A DNA stretch of 64,000 nucleotides, from the NCBI GenBank assembly GCA_947646735.1, contig CANTFK010000976.1:141542-205541 (forward strand), in the 5' to 3' direction. Source of the stretch: Peronospora farinosa. Lineage: Eukaryota; Oomycota; Peronosporomycetes; Peronosporales; Peronosporaceae. This document shows, in pieces, positions 9,439 to 20,479 of this stretch (the stretch's first letter is position 1; each line of letters begins with the position of its first letter). A program made the translations under genes and the position numbers. Below the pieces are notes generated by a model. The model searched no databases. It was not told the DNA's origin and worked only from the letters and a program-made list of their open reading frames with translations.

Positions 9439-12400
9439 TTATCCTGTAAAATCGGTCAAACTCAATTGACTCGTTTTCGTGATTAAACGTTGATTAAACG
9501 GGAGTAAAATCGGTTGGGGATTTCGACCCGTTTGTTCGAAGGAATCCCCGTCATCCACAGGATTCAATGAACCAGTCGTCTCTGTCGAATTTCCTCGACC
9601 ACGAGCTAATTTCCGTCGAACGTTTTGTGCAGCTGCCGCCTTTTCAAATGCTGCAGCTGCTTGCAAGACGGGACTAAGACGTTGCATGGATTCAAAAATC
9701 AGTGCTTCCTTTCGAACATTCCGTGGTTCGAAATGATAAAATTCCGTTGGAATCGCAATGATTTCACGCAACTTCGCTTCAAATCGACGTTGGTAGCGTA
9801 CTGGATCAATAGCTGAGAGCCCTTCTCCGTCCTTTTGATTGATCTTGACTTTCCAAAACCGTTCCAACTTCTTTTGTAGTGTCCATGTCTGTAGAATATC
9901 AATAATACCAACGTAATAGTACCCGGGTCCAAACACCCGTTGACTTTTTCGCATTGCACGCTTTCGTCGAGGTGCTTCAGTGGAAAAGAAATCTCGTGAC
10001 TGGTTTAAAGTGCTTGGAAGCTCTTGAAATAAGGAATGCACACTCGGTCCAATACTTGTTGTACCCAGGGGGTTGAAACCATTTGCCATTGATTCATTGT
10101 CGTTGTCAGGGTGACTCGACAATTCACTTGTCGAACTTTTCAACGACCAATTCGTAGACGAGACCAAACTGTCGGTCGTAACACTAGTGGTCGACAAGTT
10201 GGTCGCCCTATTAGTCATCGGGTTTGCAACCGTGTACTGACTAAAGGTCGACTTTATCGGTGGTTGGTCCACGGCAAATTCAATGTCCATGACCCCCAGG
10301 AGCAAACTGTAGTCCATAATTCCATGCTTGCAGAGAAATAAGGAGTCATCACGCAACTGCTCATACAGCTCGACACCTTCTTTTGTACCGATTCGCATTC
10401 TTGTGCGCAAATCATTGTCTTTCAACACCACATTCGGCTCGTGAAGTCCGACAACATTGGAGCACTGTAGCAACCTCTTCTTTGCGCCATACTTAAACAT
10501 CATTGAACAGTGCCGGCACTTGACCTTGGCTCCTAACCGTGGGCGCTTGTAGCTTCGGTTCACCCACGAACCTTTGATATCAAACCGGTGGTGGATCTGC
10601 ACGCCTTCTTCCATTGCATCAAAGAGGTTTTCCATAACGATAAAGTAGAAACGCTTGTCGTACATGGTAATCTTGAAACACCCATAAAACTTTGTAATGA
10701 GCGACGACGGCTTCAGCGTCAGATACTCTACGTACTTTTCAGCGATCTCACATAGGAAGCGTGCTTCTTCTTCAGCCATAGATTTCACAATATACTTCTT
10801 GTCACCACTGAAAAACATGAACGCACCACTTGCGCCTTCACTGATGTTGGGCTTCGTACTGGTTTGGAAAGATTTCATGAAATCGACTGCCTTGATTCCA
10901 TAAGCTTGACGAAGCTCAGCGAAAGCCTGCGGCTTATACGGCGTGAACCGAATAGACGCTGCCGTCGTGTCTGCAACTGGGAATTGCGATCGTGGGTCTA
11001 CTGATGTTGCAGCCGTTGAAGCAGACGAAGGATTCGAAGTACGACGCTTGACATTACATGGCTGTTGTATCGAGCGCTGATCTGCAGGAATATCAAAACT
11101 AAAGTCACCTTCCTTGCTGTTTTTCTTCTTCACAGCTCGTGTTTCTGCATCAGCACTGCTATTCCGACGAAGCCCAGCGTTAATAACCTCCTGTATGGTG
11201 TAGAGCATTCGGTTTCCCGGCCCATTGCGAAACAAATTGCTGCTACTTTCCGATCCGATGGGACCTGTAGCGGTTGTTGCAGCTTCAGCGAGACTCTGTG
11301 TCGACTTCCCGTCATCGTCACTGTCACTCGCACCCAACACAAGTTCCTGTGTCGGAGACCGCTCGCGTATGCGAATAAGGTCCTCTTCGGCGGTTTTTAC
11401 AGCACGTGTCATTCCCTCTATGGTAAAGTAAATCAGTTCCTCCTGCAGTGCAGTATTGAGCTGCGCGCTGAATTGCTTGTCCGCTGAATCGGACGTGAAC
11501 TTGAGCCAATTTGCTCGTATTAGACTCGGCTTGTTAATCATGAACCACACAAAATAGTCAACAGCACCACGAGCCGTTAGCGTGAACGAAAACCCTCGGA
11601 AAACATGACTCGGCGAAATGTGGCCGTTCTTGTCGTATGTCGTGCGCGTCTGAAATGACGCAGCGTACCAAATGAACACGACAGTCCAGTAAATGGTATA
11701 ACTCGTAATCGATAGCGTGCCGTTCCGTAGCATCTCGCGTCGACTTTGTAGTGTATCCCGCAGCCCCGAACGGAGTCGCTTGACACCGAACGTCAGTACT
11801 GCAATGCCCGAAATGTAAAACAAGATCATCCACGTATAGAACAGTAGCCAACTGCCCTTATTCAGGTGGAAAAAGTTTCGTTGAACGGGATCATTTATGG
11901 TTTTCCGCTTTGTCCAGCAGTAATTTCCATCGGCAAAGCCACGAATACTCGGCACAAAGGCCGCTAAAATACCCGTAAACACTCCAGTCGAGTACACCAA
12001 GATTTTGCACCTTCTTCGATTGGCCTTAACACTCATAAATGGATTCGTGAGCGACCAGTACAAGTCGAAAATTAGCGCAAAGTACCAGGAATCGCTGGAC
12101 AGATATAAAAATTGCGTGATGCCTGAGAGATAAGCACACGAGGCCTCGTCGTTTGCTCTGTAGACTCCCAATTCCAATAGCAATGGGTCCAATAGGAACC
12201 GAAGTGCTAGACAAATGTCAATGATACACTTGTAGTAAATGAGAGGGTTTGGATGCGTCTGAAAACTCTGGACACCATGATACGTCACAAAGACGCCGAA
12301 ACAAAGGATGAGAGTAACCAGTGATCCAAATACGAGACCAGGGTCGATAGTATAGCCATTGAGAGAGTCCGTGAGCTCTGTCAACCCAAACATTAGTAGC

Positions 12401-13068
12401 AGCAAAACAAGGCCGATACCAAGTACCGTATAGCCTTCAGTGGACCAATTTCGAAAGTTCACCTGAGGTTTCAAGATCTCACCAATGGTGTTCCCCATGC
12501 CACCACTTTCATCAATGACATCGAGGTTAAACTCTTGATCGGATGAAAGTTCGAGTGGGTCATTTACTAGAGGACCTCGTCCAATAACCCCAAAGAAACT
12601 CTCTCTTAGACCACCGACATTGGACGATACACGGGATAGTACCGAGTCCCGGACAGCAAAAGAGCTTTGAGTTGATGTTTTGCTATGGTCCGTTCGTGTC
12701 CGATGACCCCGTAACTTCACGGCTGAATCGACTGAAGGTTGTGACGTCCTTTGAGTCTCTTCATCCGGGCTTAAACCGATCTCAGGATGTTCAATTGAAA
12801 CACGTTTCGTGATGGTTTGATGCTTGAATGGACGATTTGGCGTTGAAAGAGCTGATTTTATTGACGATGTCGACTCTACCGATGAGATATCGACAATCGT
12901 GTTGATATGAGGTTCATGCATCGAATGCAATGGAGATTGAACCGGTGATGACGATATTGAAAAGGTCGAGTTCGTAGTGTCATCTATTGATTGATTCAAT
13001 GCAAGTGGACCTTGATATGCGATCATACACGCAGCTACATTTGAATGATCGTCAGTATCCGATTCCAT
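9439..13068 (-). CDS. GPCR-phosphatidylinositol phosphate kinase fusion (oomycete GK family), 1209 residues
   Basis: This is a membrane receptor joined to a lipid kinase. Residues 1-210 are a Ser/Thr-rich cytosolic-type head. Residues about 213-515 contain seven hydrophobic spans (first span VLGIGLVLLLLMFGL at 215-229) with a Dictyostelium RpkA/GK-like layout. A long linker follows. The PIP kinase domain covers about 715-1115: G-loop GASG at 745-748, Lys in YIVKSM just after, DIKGS at 830-834 (family DLKGS), MDYSLL at 918-923, IIDIL near 1045, and activation-loop DPVRYQRR from 1088. All catalytic landmarks are present, so it should phosphorylate phosphatidylinositol phosphates. After DIKGS there is a Cys-bearing stretch (KCRHCSMMF...LLQC) absent from animal PIP5Ks. 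Intronless. The fusion is known from oomycetes and Dictyostelium; ligand and coupling are unknown. The start is the first ATG, 265 bp from divergent eL39. Confidence 0.93.
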   Translation of the reverse strand: MESDTDDHSNVAACMIAYQGPLALNQSIDDTTNSTFSISSSPVQSPLHSMHEPHINTIVDISSVESTSSIKSALSTPNRPFKHQTITKRVSIEHPEIGLSPDEETQRTSQPSVDSAVKLRGHRTRTDHSKTSTQSSFAVRDSVLSRVSSNVGGLRESFFGVIGRGPLVNDPLELSSDQEFNLDVIDESGGMGNTIGEILKPQVNFRNWSTEGYTVLGIGLVLLLLMFGLTELTDSLNGYTIDPGLVFGSLVTLILCFGVFVTYHGVQSFQTHPNPLIYYKCIIDICLALRFLLDPLLLELGVYRANDEASCAYLSGITQFLYLSSDSWYFALIFDLYWSLTNPFMSVKANRRRCKILVYSTGVFTGILAAFVPSIRGFADGNYCWTKRKTINDPVQRNFFHLNKGSWLLFYTWMILFYISGIAVLTFGVKRLRSGLRDTLQSRREMLRNGTLSITSYTIYWTVVFIWYAASFQTRTTYDKNGHISPSHVFRGFSFTLTARGAVDYFVWFMINKPSLIRANWLKFTSDSADKQFSAQLNTALQEELIYFTIEGMTRAVKTAEEDLIRIRERSPTQELVLGASDSDDDGKSTQSLAEAATTATGPIGSESSSNLFRNGPGNRMLYTIQEVINAGLRRNSSADAETRAVKKKNSKEGDFSFDIPADQRSIQQPCNVKRRTSNPSSASTAATSVDPRSQFPVADTTAASIRFTPYKPQAFAELRQAYGIKAVDFMKSFQTSTKPNISEGASGAFMFFSGDKKYIVKSMAEEEARFLCEIAEKYVEYLTLKPSSLITKFYGCFKITMYDKRFYFIVMENLFDAMEEGVQIHHRFDIKGSWVNRSYKRPRLGAKVKCRHCSMMFKYGAKKRLLQCSNVVGLHEPNVVLKDNDLRTRMRIGTKEGVELYEQLRDDSLFLCKHGIMDYSLLLGVMDIEFAVDQPPIKSTFSQYTVANPMTNRATNLSTTSVTTDSLVSSTNWSLKSSTSELSSHPDNDNESMANGFNPLGTTSIGPSVHSLFQELPSTLNQSRDFFSTEAPRRKRAMRKSQRVFGPGYYYVGIIDILQTWTLQKKLERFWKVKINQKDGEGLSAIDPVRYQRRFEAKLREIIAIPTEFYHFEPRNVRKEALIFESMQRLSPVLQAAAAFEKAAAAQNVRRKLARGRGNSTETTGSLNPVDDGDSFEQTGRNPQPILLPFNQRLITKTSQLSLTDFTG

Positions 13069-13333
13069 GGGTACAAATTGTTTTATTGAGGAATGAGTGG
13101 ATACACTTTTTGCGTGTGGATTTTTTTACGTGCGTGCAGGTGATAGTGTACCCATTTCTAATTTTTTGCAATTTGAGAAACGCGAGTACGATGTGTACCA
13201 CACTGTCCCAAATGACTTGGTCCTCTTTTTTTTACGATCGCGTAATTACTCTCCCCATAAATTGGCTGGCTGACAGCTCGAGAGTCTCTGGGTTGTTGTA
13301 ATAGTGTGTCAGTCCGAATAACTTCCTTTTCAA

Positions 13334-13801
13334 ATGGTGCGTTTTTTACTGTCTATGGTCGCGTTTGAATGGGATTAAGTCGTCAATGAAGACGAATTAC
13401 AAAGTGGTGCAAATAGTTTTGAGCTCTGTATTAAGCTGTGCATTGCCTCAATCTTTTATCACGATCCGATTCGCTTTGAAAGCTCTTGAAAACATACAAA
13501 TGCGTAAAAGTTGGTGGGGTTGGATGTAAATCTCTCTAACTAGTTATATTTTTTCTAGCCATCGCACAAGACTTTCCGTACCAAGCGTATCCTGGCCAAG
13601 AAGGCCAAGCAAAATCGTCCGATTCCACAATGGATTCGCCTTCGTACTGACAATACGATCAAGTACGTGTTCAAGTGCTACAATTATTCTTATATAGGAG
13701 ATTAGATTTCTGACATGGAATATTCTTGTTCTGGTGGTATTATTGTTTAAAGGTACAATGCCAAGCGTCGTCACTGGCGCCGTACCAAGCTCGGTTTGTA
13801 A
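13334..13801 (+). CDS. RPL39: 60S ribosomal protein eL39, three exons
   Basis: This is a tiny basic large-subunit protein that lines the peptide exit tunnel. Exon 1 is only the ATG (13334-13336). A 222 bp intron (GTGCGT...CTAG) leads to exon 2 (13559-13662), and a 90 bp intron (GTACGT...AAAG) leads to exon 3 (13753-13801). The product is exactly 51 residues, the universal eL39 length: [43 protein letters not shown]. The split after ATG is required because the protein starts directly at the 13559 acceptor. The frame at the second junction is restored only by splitting a Lys codon (AA|G). It is divergent from the GPCR-PIPK gene. Confidence 0.96.
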
Positions 13802-14590
13802 GCATATTGGCACATGGATCAGGTGTCTCGATATGCTGTAGTTGGCTTGAGCGTGAATACGTTGCTGAGACCATCTCTTTGGTCATGAATGAAAGGATTG
13901 AAAGGACCCTTTTGTAGTTATTGAAAACATTCTTTTGCAAAGGACACTGTGGCCCATTTCTCGAGTGTACCTTTTTATTGTTATACATGTTTCAACCGGA
14001 ATAGCAGAAGAAGAGAAGGAAGCTGAAGCAGTGAGTGTTGATAGCAGTAAAAGTCTCGTCGATGGGTACACGTGACTGCTCTGGAATGCTTGAGGATAGC
14101 ACTTTGTCTTTCATTATGGACCTAGTAGTCGTGTCTTGTGAATGCATCATAAGTCATGACAAGTACGCTGGAAAAAAGTTTGCTGGACGTGCAATAACTC
14201 GTACAGTTGGGGCAAATTGTGCTTTGTAGCAGGGCTTACTACCAACGCAAGTGATTAGAAACCTTGTTGACTTCAAGTGTCAACATGCAACAGGTCGCAC
14301 GTTACGTTTGCACGGGATGCAGAGACAAGAAACGGTGTATGAAGGCATTCATTCCATGTACATTCAAACTCTAGCTATCATTTTACGGCTTAAATCATGC
14401 TTTTGTTAGTTAGTTTACTACGTTTCAACACCTCTGCCTTCATTCAAGGCCTCCTCTCCTGCTCACTGCACACTTACGGCACAGCGTTATCTACAGACAC
14501 TCGCATTTCAGCTACCCCCGACTCCCCTTCGCTAGAAAAAAAGCAAGTGTATCACAACAGTTGAGTTGCACCTGCCAAATCGTCCGTGTC
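13802..14590. other. Intergenic, eL39 to SAP-like gene (convergent)
   Basis: This is 3' flanking sequence of two convergent genes. Short frames such as 14035-14229 show no family resemblance. I see no RNA gene or repeat. Confidence 0.45.
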
Positions 14591-17264
14591 TCACTGCATC
14601 GTGCGTCGCAACTTGTTTCGAAACTCCTTCTTGAGCGCCGACAATACGTGGATATCGTCATGCAGGTCAGCGATCAGGTGGTCCGGAGCTTTGCTGTCTT
14701 TCCGTAGCGTTGCCAACAGCACCTTCTTGTTGTGCAAAGACTCAAAAATCACCTCAAAGTTCTGCAGCAGTAGGCCAAAGTATTTCTGCTCAGCTAAAGC
14801 AGCACGCATCGACACGTCCTGCGAGCTGTTGTTGCTCGCGTTCGAGTTGGCTGTGTTGCTACTGCTGCCTTCTTCACCCGTCGTTTCCGAATTCTCCGTA
14901 CTATTCTCCTCTGGCGAGTGACCGCGTGAGTCACCACTGCCTTGACCACACCCGTTGTCTCCATTGTTTCCTCCATCGGCTGCACGGGTTTCATTGGCCC
15001 CCGCCGCGCCGTCACGGAAGGCTGCGATGGCGCGTGCGCTGTTGTAGGCATCGGATGGAGGACCAGTCGGGTTTGATCGTTTGTAGCGCTTGTGATTGCG
15101 CATCATTGGACCAGCCGATCCGATCAAAGGTCCAGTCTGTTGCTTTTGCTGGGCTTGCTGCTGTTCGTGTGCAATGGACTCGGACGCATCGCTGGTGCAC
15201 TTCTCGTCAATGTACTCATTGGACTTGATCAGATGCAACAGATCTGGCCTAGCGTGCAGTCGCTGGTGCAGATAGTATACGTCTGGTCTGCCATCACAAA
15301 AGTTAATGTAGTCTCGATCTTCCACCCCTACAAAAATCACAAAGAGACGATAAACAATGAGTTAGTACATGCGTTTCATGCACATTGCCGTTATTGTCGC
15401 ATCTCATAATGGGGTTTCCACTCCTTGCTGCTCGTAACGCAATTTCGACAACGAGAAAGCTTCGACCCCCAGCAGTTGAAACGATATGCATATTATGCTC
15501 ACTCTTGTCCATACCAGCAGTGGTGAACTCGAAGCACGTCTTCGTGTACGCAAACGTCAGCTCTTTCCAGATCTCCCACAGCTGCATGCTACTCCACTTG
15601 AAATTACGTGAATTTGTAGCACTGCCTCCGGTGCCTGCTTCACCACTTGCACCTGCTGATCCGGGTGGATGCTGGCGACTAAGCAGCGCAATGTACATCT
15701 CGCGCACGTCTACCCAGAATTGCCAGCGCGATAGTTCAGCTGCCAATCGGTCAACAAATTCAGGCGACAGTACCACATCCACCAGACGAATCACGTCTTC
15801 AGACGTCACCGGCACTTCCTTGTATTGTGCTTCTGCCTTCGATTCATCATCGAGATAGTAGCCACTAGTTGATGGCTTGGAGGTGCCAGCTCGCTGGGGA
15901 CGCGAGCCACCACTATCTTCACCGCTTGACGGGGGCGACGGGCTCTGGCTGCCATAGTTGGCATAGCTGCGGGAACGCGAGGAGCTGTATTGTGACTGTG
16001 ACTGTGAGCCAGCATTACGCTGGTCAAACCGCGAATGGTACTGCATATCTGAGTGGGAGTCCACCATTGAACTTCCACTGATATTTGATGGTCGTCGCAC
16101 TTCCATCCGTCGTTGTTGCTGCTGCGGTGACAAAATCTGTTGTCGCAAAGCCACACCACCGTGATTGCTGCTGTTATCAGCACTGGCAGCGTCCGCCATG
16201 TCTTTAAGACGTTGATTCCGATAATAACGGTACAATGCTTCCACCATCACGTGCTTCTTGACATTTTTCAGGCCCCGTAGTTTCAAATGTGAGCATTTTT
16301 TACGGAGTTGCTTCGACGTCCATGTCTCGTATCTGGTGCTGTCTCGTGGATGACGTGCTTCACCCAATGGCTCGTATTGCATTGGATCTTCACTCGGTGG
16401 TGCTCCGTACATCATCGGCACTGGCCGAAGACGTGGTGTATTGCTACTGTTGTTACTGTTGACAAGACTTTTTGTGCCGTGAAGACTACTAGGTCCTCGA
16501 TGAGACATGGTCGTCGATCGTGTACCAGTGGAACTATCAGCTTTTTGCTGCGGTAGTCGTGTCCCTGGTACTCTGCCAAAACCATCATATAGAACTCCGT
16601 CATATTGCTGTGGCAAATGACGTTTAAGCCCACGTGTGGCTACACCACTTCCAATAGAGGCATTTTGTGCCCAGGATTCACCAGCCATAGCTGGTGAGGA
16701 TACTGGAGAGAGGTGGTTGTGGTTGTAGGACGACGGTCGGACCGTGACCCGACCACTCTCTATAGTGTCAAAGTATTGCGGCGGCATGTGCATAGATGGG
16801 GAGGATGTCGCTCCTCCATTATAGAGTCTTGTAAGTGGTTGCGATGGGTACAAATGACGGCGGTCCATTACCGTCAAGACCCGGTTACCGGTTGTACTTG
16901 GACCCAACGCATTGGATACTGTGGTTGTGGTTGTGGCACCGGTTGAAATACTGGTAGATCCACTAGGGTCCCGTAGGACCGGCGGTAGACGCCGTAGAGG
17001 ACTAGTACCTTTAGTATGAACAGTAGTAGGTTGGATGTTGTCGTCCAGATTACTGTTCGTAGTACCGGTAGTAGAAAGAGGGGCTACTATTGTTGCAGGT
17101 GTCGTTGTTGTTGTTGTCGTTGTTGTTGTTGTTACTGGTGAGGTCGTTGTCATAGCCGTGGAGCTGATGCTCGTCGTCATGGCTACAACACTTGTTAAAG
17201 GCAGTCTCTTGAACTTGTATTCTTGTTTTTTTTTCTGGACGCTAAGAGTGCGTGAAATAAACAA
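14591..17264 (-). CDS. SAP-like-domain protein, two exons, 828 residues, function unknown
   Basis: The exons are 17264-15515 and 15327-14591, joined across a 187 bp intron (GTATGG...GTAG) that turns FEFTTA into GVEDRDYINFCDG in frame. Residues 1-330 are low-complexity Thr/Ser/Pro with a long Thr run, from a GTT/GTC trinucleotide run at 17101-17139 on the plus strand. Near 335-375, TSKQLRKKCSHLKLRGL then VMVEALYRYY has the helix-turn-helix pattern of a SAP nucleic-acid-binding motif. A second ordered region (about 495-640) reads VTSEDVIRLVDVVLSPEF, SRWQFWVDVREMY and SMQLWEIWKEL, and continues after the intron. The C-terminal end is a charged helix (LLQNFEVIFESLHNKKVL). A role at chromatin or RNA is plausible from the SAP-like helix pair but unproven. 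An alternative start is the ATG 28 codons downstream (MTTSISS). Confidence 0.78.
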
Positions 17265-19922
17265 GCAGATCTCGTTATGTATTAAAAGGATGAGACACGG
17301 GGTGGCCCATCGCTTACCGACGCTACTGGGTGGCGACTGGTTGGTTGTTCTTCAGACTGCACGTTTGCTACTACTGCCGTCTCTTATGAAGAGGTTAAGA
17401 GACGAAGCCAACCGAATTCCGGGGCTTTTTTCCCTGTGTAAAGTGATAAACGGGGCCGGATACACGACCACCGGTCGCATCCGACAACCAAAAGGTGTAC
17501 CTATTTGGTTGTTGAAGCTGACGCGAGTGGAAAAGAAGCATGGAATGTATTTGTCCACCGAGTAAGAGAAACAATCAGCTCCTTCGTGTGACGCATATTT
17601 TTTTATTATTGAAAACTATAGTTCCTATAGATTCCGGTAACTGTTGCTATGTTACGGCGGCTAACGGATCGTTTGTGCTGAAAAATGTCGTGGTATGGGA
17701 AAAACGACTTTTCGTGGCAGCCGCAATTAGGACTTTCGAGGTGATTGAGATCCACAACAAAGGTTGTTTAGACGCATACTAAGTGCAAGGCTGTTGGTTA
17801 TGAGAGTGAGCATTCTGTAGTTCGTGACGTAGAAACGTGGTGAGACGATGAAAGAATGACTGTTTGTTTCAGACAAAACCGAGTCCACTGTAACGAATGA
17901 AGTCGAAGCACATGAAGAACCTCTGGTCCGATGATTCGGTAAGTGCCACCGCCAAGGAAGTCCATGGTGATCTTGAGTTATTTTTCACAAAGTCATATGT
18001 TTTGTACACGTTCCCACTGGGCTGAAACTTCGTGGGATAAATTTGACAAAGAGTCTTATTTTTTTCGTGCATCACCTCTGTGGGTGATCTTCATGAAAAA
18101 TATATATAACAATATAGAACCCAAGGCCGGTCCGGTCGGATTCTCTGGGTGTAACTGACTGCCATGGCCTCGACATATTGATCAGCGGGGCAAGCAAAGA
18201 GTGCCAATGCATATGATTAAATGCAGCATTCTTCATACTGGGTGCACCTCGCGGCCTAAAATGCACTGCATGTCGTCTTCGCAACTTGGGCGACAGGGCG
18301 CGCGACACGAATCGAGCAGAAACGGCTCGATTTGCCATAAGAAGACCAATTTAAAACTCATTGATGCTAAAATGTGACTACTTTTTACCACGACCAACCA
18401 TCCTTACTGAGCTTAAGCGAAATGCCCTTTGCCTGGCTACTTTGCAGGTCGTTTCCATGTCATCGCAGTAGACATCCTTGCAGTAGCGTAGAAGACACGG
18501 AGATAGTGCGGGCATTTGAAAAAGAACAAGGTCGAATTCCGAGTGCGAGTACAGTAGTCAGCCACCAACGCTAGCAGTCTCGGACTATGTATCGCGAACA
18601 CTCTATCAGTTATCCCGTACATTAAAGCAATGAAACGGATTCAAGAGGGTATGTATTTTAGAGTACCCACCTATTGCAGAAATTACAGAGTCAATATCCA
18701 CATCGTATACTAGACATGGGGCATTAATTTCTGCAAGATAGCGACAGGTCGGATTCCATGGCAATCCCTTTTAAAGTGATGGTCGTCTGAAGGCTTCCAG
18801 CTTGTTCGGTGCTTGTAAATCAATACAGTAATGCAATACAACTTCTAAAGAAATTGTTCTGTCGTGCAGTGCCTTCATGAAGGTGCATAAGAGCCCGTCC
18901 CGTCCTTTTATATACGCTCTGATTTGAGATCCCAAAAAAATTGCGTCGGGTAGGAAGATACAGCAACCAGTATCAGCAGGTGTTAAAGACATCAGCCGTC
19001 AAATTGTTGAGGGTTTGCTGGTCTGTCACCAAAGAAAATCCCACGGAGGAGAAAATCTCATGAAATCAATCGCTCGAGGAGCTCAAGCCGAGACTTGTTG
19101 CTTCTTGTTTGCGTTGAACGAGTCAAGCTTGACAGAAGAGCATCGAAGTTGGCTTCTTGCAATCAGAACGCGCCATATTGGAACCAGAATTCTAATTTAT
19201 GAGAAGGAGTGACTATGCATCATTCTTCTCCGTCAGAGCAGAATGGCATTGAGCAGCAGAAGCACGGCCGTCAATAGGTACTAGAACGCCATTGACGGGC
19301 CATGGCTGTTTACTTTAAAATGGTTGCAGGGAAGCATGTAGTCGAGACCACACTCACTGAACCCGGCACAGTCCACTACACTAAGAAAGCCGTTGTCGCT
19401 CTCAGCGTAACCACTTCACCCCAACTAATGGCAAAGTCACGGTCAAGCGAGCACTCATGGAGTAAAGTGTCATCACTGCATGTAGAAAGGGATAGAGTAG
19501 CTGGTCTCGATCAAGCTATAAGTAAAGCTTATTCTAGACGATACTTCCGTCAGAACTTGTAGACCTTGAATTCGTTCAATTTGTTGCAAATAAAAGCACC
19601 TTTTAAACTTATCATAACATTGTCTCCAGACGGCATCACATGGAGAATCGAAGAGGAACTCACGACGAGTACCTTGCACCATCAAATGCACAAAAAACAT
19701 CCTTTTGCGTTGTCTAAGATAAACATGCGCTGTTATCCAATGGTCGTTAGGTGTATATGGAGTGGTTCAACTTCAAAGAGACAGCAAACTTCAAGTTGGG
19801 TACACTTGATGTAGCCGTACGTAAATCAATGTAGCGTACGTCAACTTTATCCCTTCCTCGCGAATATAATAACACGAACTGACTCGAGCAGCTCCAAAAG
19901 TAGACGGCGATCGAATCGATCG
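17265..19922. other. 2.7 kb gene-poor stretch with decayed reading frames
   Basis: No frame here exceeds about 88 codons apart from one that overlaps the head of the SAP-like gene. Adjoining short frames on both strands (for example 19015-19212, 19302-19562 and 19566-19814) look like fragments of something decayed, possibly a retroelement. I cannot match any block to a named domain. I see no tRNA or rRNA. Confidence 0.4.
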
Positions 19923-20291
19923 ATGGAGGGCGACTACTCGCACTGCGATTTATCGGACCCGGATTTTGAAGGTGAGCTGACCAAGCGCAGCGTGTGGCTG
20001 AAAGAGTGGCGCAAGCGATACTTTGTGCTCAAGGGCAACAAGCTTTACTTTTGTCGTACACAGGGTGAGCCTGCCCATGGTCTCATCGATTTGGCGGACT
20101 GTTTGACAGTTAAATCGGCCGAGGAAAAGACCAATAAACGTTTTTGTTTCGAAGTGGCGACACCAGACTCGACTTTCTACATGTACGCAGAGAATGAGAA
20201 GCACAAGGACGAGTGGATTGGTGCCATTGGTCGTGCTATTGTCAAGTTCTCAAGTTCTTTCACAGGTGATCAAGATGACGAGATGAATTAA
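19923..20291 (+). CDS. Small PH-domain protein, 122 residues
   Basis: The whole protein is essentially one pleckstrin-homology domain. EGELTKRSVWLKEWRKRYFV (about 16-35) forms strands 1-2 with the basic cluster typical of phosphoinositide contact. LKGNKLYFC, GLIDLADCLTV and RFCFEVATPDSTFYMYAENE continue the barrel. KDEWIGAIGRAIVKF (about 95-110) is the C-terminal helix with the invariant Trp. No other domain is attached, so it is probably an adaptor that binds phosphoinositides or a protein. It is a single exon. It converges with the lipid kinase gene, whose N-terminal half also carries a PH-like region. The start is the first ATG; stops precede it. Confidence 0.93.
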   Translation: MEGDYSHCDLSDPDFEGELTKRSVWLKEWRKRYFVLKGNKLYFCRTQGEPAHGLIDLADCLTVKSAEEKTNKRFCFEVATPDSTFYMYAENEKHKDEWIGAIGRAIVKFSSSFTGDQDDEMN

Positions 20292-20330
20292 CCACAAGAC
20301 GGTGACGAAGAGAATGTGGTGTAGATGTAC

Positions 20331-20347
20331 ATATATATATATATATA
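20331..20347. repeat. (AT)n microsatellite
   Basis: This is a run of about eight AT dinucleotides just downstream of the PH-domain gene. Confidence 0.9.
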
Positions 20348-20479
20348 GTGCACTTACAAGTTACTTCAACTTGTGAGAATGAAAAAAAACAATATTTACA
20401 ACTTACATGCAGGATAAAAAAAAATCGTGACATATCCCTTGGTCACTAAAAGTACGGCATTCTTCGCAGACGACTCAGC

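Noticed and set aside
20108..20204. Antisense frame within the PH gene and other overlapping short frames in real genes
   Set aside because: Shadow frames of confidently identified coding sequence.
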